A stretch of 64,000 bases of DNA from Cryptomeria japonica (lineage: Eukaryota; Streptophyta; Pinopsida; Cupressales; Cupressaceae), in contig NC_081406.1 of NCBI RefSeq assembly GCF_030272615.1, positions 184,611,770 to 184,675,769 on the forward strand, in the 5' to 3' direction. The position numbers were made by a program, and so were the translations under genes. Within the stretch, counting starts at the first letter, position 1. Each line of letters starts with the position of its first letter. Positions 59,402-64,000 of this stretch are shown one piece after another. The notes beneath the pieces were generated by a model. It did no database searches. It worked only from the letters and a program-made list of their open reading frames with translations, and was not told the DNA's origin.

Positions 59402-60488
59402 TGTTGGTATTACGGATATGTTGCATTGGTTTTGTCATTGATGTCAACACTTATCTACACTTATCCTTTCAGACATCTTTGGTCATGTTGAACCAACACA
59501 TTATGCTCACCAGCAAGTTCAGTGACTTATGCACAGTCATCGGTATTTGGTTCACTGGCAAGTTATATTGTTCACCGACACTGAGGATGACTTGTTATCA
59601 TCTGGAGATCACTTGGCTATATCGAAGACATGATTTGGACACTTGGTTTTGGTATTATGGTTATTGGTCTAATCAGGTTGACATATTTGTTGTTATCGGT
59701 AAATTGATCTAGATTATGGATCGACATGCATTATCTATTCCAGATCAATATGACACGTTATGGAGATGATTTAATCAATTGGTATTATTATAATTACATT
59801 GAGTTGACATGATGCATCACATCTTGACTTACTTGTAAATGATTTAATTGAAATATTCTTAGTGAGTCGACCTACACATTTGGTCTTAGGTTTTGGTATA
59901 TACGTAAGATCTCAATTGTGAGATGTAGGGATATGGTATGTAAGGTTATGGTATTGTAACATGGTATATGTGAATATTGAAGATCATATGAGAAGACCAT
60001 AGAGAAGGTTCAAGGAAGGTTTAGAGGTGATTATCAGAGCTTAACCAGTATTGAATCTAGCATTGGAGATGCTACTTTGAGTAGTACATTATCATTGGAT
60101 TTAATCATCCAATTGTAGTCAGTGTGACTCCCATCTTGTGATTGAGTAGTGAGCTCTAGACAACTGGCCTTTTTGCATGTATAGACCCCATTTGTATTCA
60201 CATACTATCTGCAGTAGTATCATTTAATTTTGGGTAGGGTCTCCCACTGTGGTTTTTCCCCTTACAGTGTTTCCATGTACAAATCTCTGTGTTATGTGTT
60301 GTGGCTATTGTTTCTCTTTCTCGTTCATGCATTAAGTTTCACCAGTACTAATATTAATTGTTAATCCCATTAACTGACACTAAGTTTGGTTTAACGATAT
60401 TAAGTATCAATTTTGATTAAGCTATGTTTGGGTTGAAATTAATAGACATCTGATTCACCCCCCTCTTAGTTGCCTCTGGATCCTAACA
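59402..60488 (+). repeat. 3' LTR of element E
   Basis: It is 1087 bp, pairing with 53734-54829. It ends TCCTAACA and is followed by CTCTT. Confidence 0.92.
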
Positions 60489-61421
60489 CTCTTAGGCCCT
60501 AGGTGTCACAAATGGCCTTTGACAAGCACCAAGTCACAAATTGATACCATTGAAACCTCTAACAGTCACTACAAGCACAAATAAGATATCTTAGAAGTTC
60601 CCTAAATAGGCCAAACCCTAGAAAGCATGTTTGATATGGTCAAATTGAACCTTTTCAATCCCAAAAACCTTGTTGAAAAACTAAACTAGATAGGGGTTCT
60701 CACAAGGGTCTAAGGCATCTTTTCAAGACACCTACATGCTAGAAAACTACTAGCATGTAATGTTGTAGTCCTCTAGGTGCATATTTACCAAAATCTATGT
60801 ATTATAGTCAACTTGTTGTTCTTTTGTCATCTAGCTACTAGGTTTTTATCACATAGTCCACCAGACACACTAGTGTCCAAGGTAGTGACACTCAAGGAAC
60901 ATGAAAATGTCATAAAATATTTGGAGACCTAGTAGACAAATTGTCCCCTTAGACACTAGAAACCTAGGACACACGTAAGGAGAGGGTGTAAAAAGATCCA
61001 ATCACCTCGAAAACACCCTAAAATCCTCCCTTAATCCTCCCCACAATAATAACCATGAATAACACCACTTAGACACTTAACAACACTTTACAAGACACCT
61101 CTAGAGTACACCAAATGGGCCCAAATTAACTCAAATCCCCTTGAGTCCACTTGGATCAACTCAAATTATTGCAAGAAGAAATGACATCACTAAGAGGGTA
61201 CAAAAATACTCTCCAAGACACCATATGATTCTACTAAGTTCATTTTAATCACCAAAACAATGTTATTAACACATAGCCATGATGCAACATTGAACAAGGA
61301 GAAGGAAGGTATATGAAATTGTGTCTGATACCAGCATTGACACATGTACATTATATTCAACTTAATTCCATTATCATAAGATACATCAAAATCCAAGAGG
61401 AGTGTCCAATATATAATTTAT
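60489..61421. other. Non-coding spacer between E and F
   Basis: Continuation of the DNA that E interrupted. C/A-rich, with no ORF or repeat that I can support. Confidence 0.5.
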
Positions 61422-62554
61422 TGTAATCAAGGAGCACCGAGAGGGGGGGTGAATCAATGTTCTACAATTTTTAACCATATTAAACTTATCCTTTAAGAAC
61501 TTAATGCAAATAAATAAAACAAAGATGCAAACACATAAAGTAAATATCCACAACACCATAACACCAATATTTTTATACGTGGAAACCCGATTAAGGGAAA
61601 AGCCATGGTGGGGATGAACCCATAATATAGATATACTCTACAGAAGTAGAGAAATATTACATTGGGAATGCACATGCATTCAGGCACACTACCACTACCT
61701 AGAGCTCACTGCTCAAAATATCAATGACTACAACCCTAGGAAGATGCACTATCTTACAAATGAGTTAGAAATGATTACAAGAGAACTTGAACTATTGAAC
61801 AATATCTACAAATTCTTGGGTATAGTTTCAATTAAGCACAATATATAACTTTTTAACACTCTACCACAAACTTCTTTGTTTTACTATTTTGCAATATTCG
61901 AAAGCATAAATATTCAAGTTGCACATATATAAATATGCATAATTGATCATGAACATCTCTCACATAACCACTGATATCCAAAATGACCATATCCATCGGT
62001 CTTATATATCCACACTATGAAATGAGGTCTTCAACATGTCAGCTTTAAGAACAATATACAAATAATGAAATGTGCATACCTAGTCGGCTCAATCCGAACT
62101 CCAATGCATATGCGGACCAAAAATAATTGTATACATGCCTCCCAAATTTCAACTAAACACCCTCGATTACAAAAAAATCACCAAAATTACTCCATCAATT
62201 TTGCACAATGATCAACTATCCAAGTCATCCATACCACACTATTCAACCCAAAAACTTGTACACCAAATCTTCTATCTCACATGACAATCATCACTGGAGG
62301 CTAATATTCTAGAATAAGGTACTCCAGATATCTAACTATCTTCTGCTAGCTCCACAACATAAAATATTCAACATAAATGAAATGCCAACCAGAATACTAC
62401 TTTTTGTCGGATGCTCTATTCTAACTCACTGAACTTAACCAAATCTTCAAAGTGACTTCTAGTATAGGAAAATCAATTACTGTGGATGAGATATGTGACT
62501 TTGGCTGCCATCAATGACAACACTGGGTGACCTGTGTAGTGTCTCTTTCCAACA
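61422..62554 (-). repeat. 3' LTR of element F
   Basis: It is 1133 bp. Element-sense start TGTTGGAAAGAGACAC at 62554; end TTGATTACA at 61422, after a C-rich box (GAGAGGGGGGGTGAATCAA on the + strand at 61439-61457). There is no second copy in the window, so the left end is inferred from the CA terminus. Confidence 0.75.
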
Positions 62555-62970
62555 ATCTCCCCCTTTGGCATTGATGGCAACACTCAGTAAAAAATAACTG
62601 TGTTGGAATCAGTACTAACATATATACACTATAAATACTCAAAATCTCAAAATTCCCAAATTTTGGAACTCCCCCTAAGATGAATACAACATTTTTTACT
62701 TCCCTACACTCCCCCTTTGACATCAATAGAAAAGGTAGGGATCCACATGCCAAGAATTTACACAAAATTGCATATATAGTGACATATGTACACACAGACA
62801 TGACTAACTTACATAAGCCTGGAGAAATTTGCAAAAATGTTTTTCAATTAGCTCAAATGGTTGTCCCAACCCTTCTTGAGGCACTCTAAAATTGATATAA
62901 GGCCACTGAATAGATATGATTACATCTCTATCTACTTAAGATAAGAGGGGTCACCTGTGGTTATGGAATC
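62555..62970 (-). other. 3' UTR and polypurine tract of element F
   Basis: On the minus strand the final tract AAAGGGGGAGAT lies at 62566-62555, with additional TAGGGGGAGT and AAAGGGGGAGT runs at about 62670 and 62712. CATTGATGGCAA (62569-62580, + strand) is an inverted-repeat arm. Confidence 0.75.
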
Positions 62971-64000
62971 CTAAGCATCCTTCAACGCACTGAACATTGT
63001 GTCCAACTTGGGAGTGATGTGACTCCAAAGTTCACCAACTTTGCTAATAATATTCTCCTTATCATTTCTTAAGCTCTTTAATTTATCAAGTAGAGATATT
63101 GCTTGATCTTCATGACTGGCCACAGAGACTAACAAGGGGTCAAATGACTGAGATATACCAAATAATTTCTTTTCAAGCTCCTTGGGTTGCTTCTTAATAT
63201 CCTCAATGAATTTTGATAGTGATAGACATGATTTGTAAATATTACCTCCTTTAGATAATGCATCTTGCATGCTCTTGACACAGGTATCTAACACAACTCT
63301 ATCATCTACAATAATTCTCTTTAATGTCTTGAGCCTTTTAGCATTAAATTTATTTGTGAACCTTCACCTTAGTCGACCTTTCTAGTGACTCAAAATTAGA
63401 ACTTACAAAGTTGGAAAGGATTTTCATTCATCCGGAGGGAGTATCAAATGTATCCTTGACATAAGAGGGTATTATCTTCTCATGAACACTGGATGCAAGA
63501 GTGAGAAATTCACTATCTTCAATGTGTGACTTTAGCAGATCTTCACTTTCCTTGGCTTGTGCAAATGAAGCTAATTGCATTTTCTGAATGGGAGACAGAG
63601 AGGCAAGGTTGATGGGACCTTGGACAAGTTCTAGATCATCGATAATTTTCTTATCTTCACTGCCCCTATAGTGTCTCTTTCTTCCAAAATAAGTTCTTCC
63701 TTAACCTCAACCTTCTTCTCTTCTGTTGCCTTCTCTGTATCAACCTTAGACATCTCTGTCTCCATAGGTTTCCCATCTTTAGATTGATCTTGAGGATTTT
63801 GAGTATCCTCAACTGTATCTACCACCACCGACTCATCACCTCCTTTATCAAAATCTACTTCTACTAGATCAAAAGGAACATCTACTTTAACACGTTGAGA
63901 TTCTAGTGCTTCTGGAGCAGATGAAGCATTCACATCTACTTGTTCAACTTTTGAATTTTCTACTTGGATTTTCAGAACAAAGGAAATATATACCTTAGTT
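62971..64000 (-). pseudogene. Element F accessory ORF, homologous to B ORF2
   Basis: Coding in one frame at 63933-63634. It then shifts near 63660 (continuing DDLELVQGPINLASLSPIQK), reaches a stop near 63433, and resumes in the first frame at 63294-62974. It begins acidic and Lys/Glu-rich (EKATEEKKVEVKEELILEE). The C-terminal half is helical with coiled-coil character. It aligns with B ORF2 31649-30954: LSP/MSP near the start, FESL/FQSL, NIYKSC/NIYRVC, LEKKL/VEKKI. No enzyme motif. Function unknown. A conserved non-enzymatic element protein is the simplest reading. Confidence 0.55.

Larger units (their letters stand above)
53734..60488 (+). mobile_element. Element E: complete but decayed Copia LTR retrotransposon
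   Basis: It is 6755 bp with LTRs 53734-54829 and 59402-60488, exact target duplication CTCTT (53729-53733 and 60489-60493), a primer site, a full Copia polyprotein and a polypurine tract. LTR copies differ by about 9-10% by eye over their first 190 bases, so it is old. Its proteins are the closest in the window to those of element C. Confidence 0.94.
61422..64000 (-). mobile_element. Element F: 3' part of a B-like LTR retrotransposon, minus strand
   Basis: A minus-strand 3' LTR, a polypurine tract and an accessory ORF related to ORF2 of element B. The rest lies beyond the window. No pol motif is seen in the 1.4 kb available before the LTR, as in B and H. Confidence 0.78.

Overview
The window looks like intergenic DNA from a large seed-plant nuclear genome, and a gymnosperm is plausible. 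This rests on stacked Copia and Ty3/gypsy LTR retrotransposons, initiator-Met-tRNA primer sites, long LTRs of 0.46-1.66 kb, and reading frames decayed mainly by C-to-T-type nonsense changes. I found no intact host gene, tRNA, rRNA or CRISPR array. Species cannot be fixed from the sequence.

Layout. (1) 1-3102 is the 3' part of a Copia-type element (H, + strand) with a decayed charged/coiled-coil ORF and a 3' LTR. (2) 3976-45341 is a damaged Copia element (C, + strand) whose body is split by later insertions. B (- strand, 6704-36462) sits in the C 3' UTR. A (+ strand, 7684-30619) sits in B next to the B polypurine tract. A 18.1 kb Tat-type Ty3/gypsy element G (- strand, 11103-29202) sits inside the A coding region. 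A separate Copia element D (+ strand, 36675-43975) also sits in the C 3' UTR. Target-site duplications support the nest: GATAT exact for G, CATCC exact for A, atggg/atgtg for B, tttgg/tttgc for D. LTR divergence judged by eye fits the order: about 1-2% for G and A, about 6% for D, about 8-9% for B. (3) 45342-53733 is mostly AT-rich DNA with one unrecognised decayed ORF, a perfect 22-bp hairpin and two possible non-LTR retrotransposon tails. (4) 53734-60488 is a structurally complete but decayed Copia element E with TSD CTCTT. (5) 61422-64000 is the 3' end of another B-like element (F, - strand), cut by the window edge.

Element types. D and E (and originally C) carry the Copia gag-protease-integrase-RT-RNase H order. 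B encodes zinc-knuckle gag-like and accessory proteins, with no visible integrase or RT. A encodes gag and protease plus an unknown C-terminal protein. Both would need enzymes from other elements. G is a large Tat-like element: one frame for gag, protease, G-patch, RT, two RNase H domains and integrase, followed by tandem repeats and an antisense plant-mobile-domain ORF.

Best candidates for something undescribed: the 20-nt-periodic motif at both ends of G, one copy set folding into a long hairpin; the antisense mobile-domain ORF of G; the pol-less B/F accessory ORF; and a short inverted repeat bracketing the polypurine tract and 3' LTR start in five different Copia-type elements.
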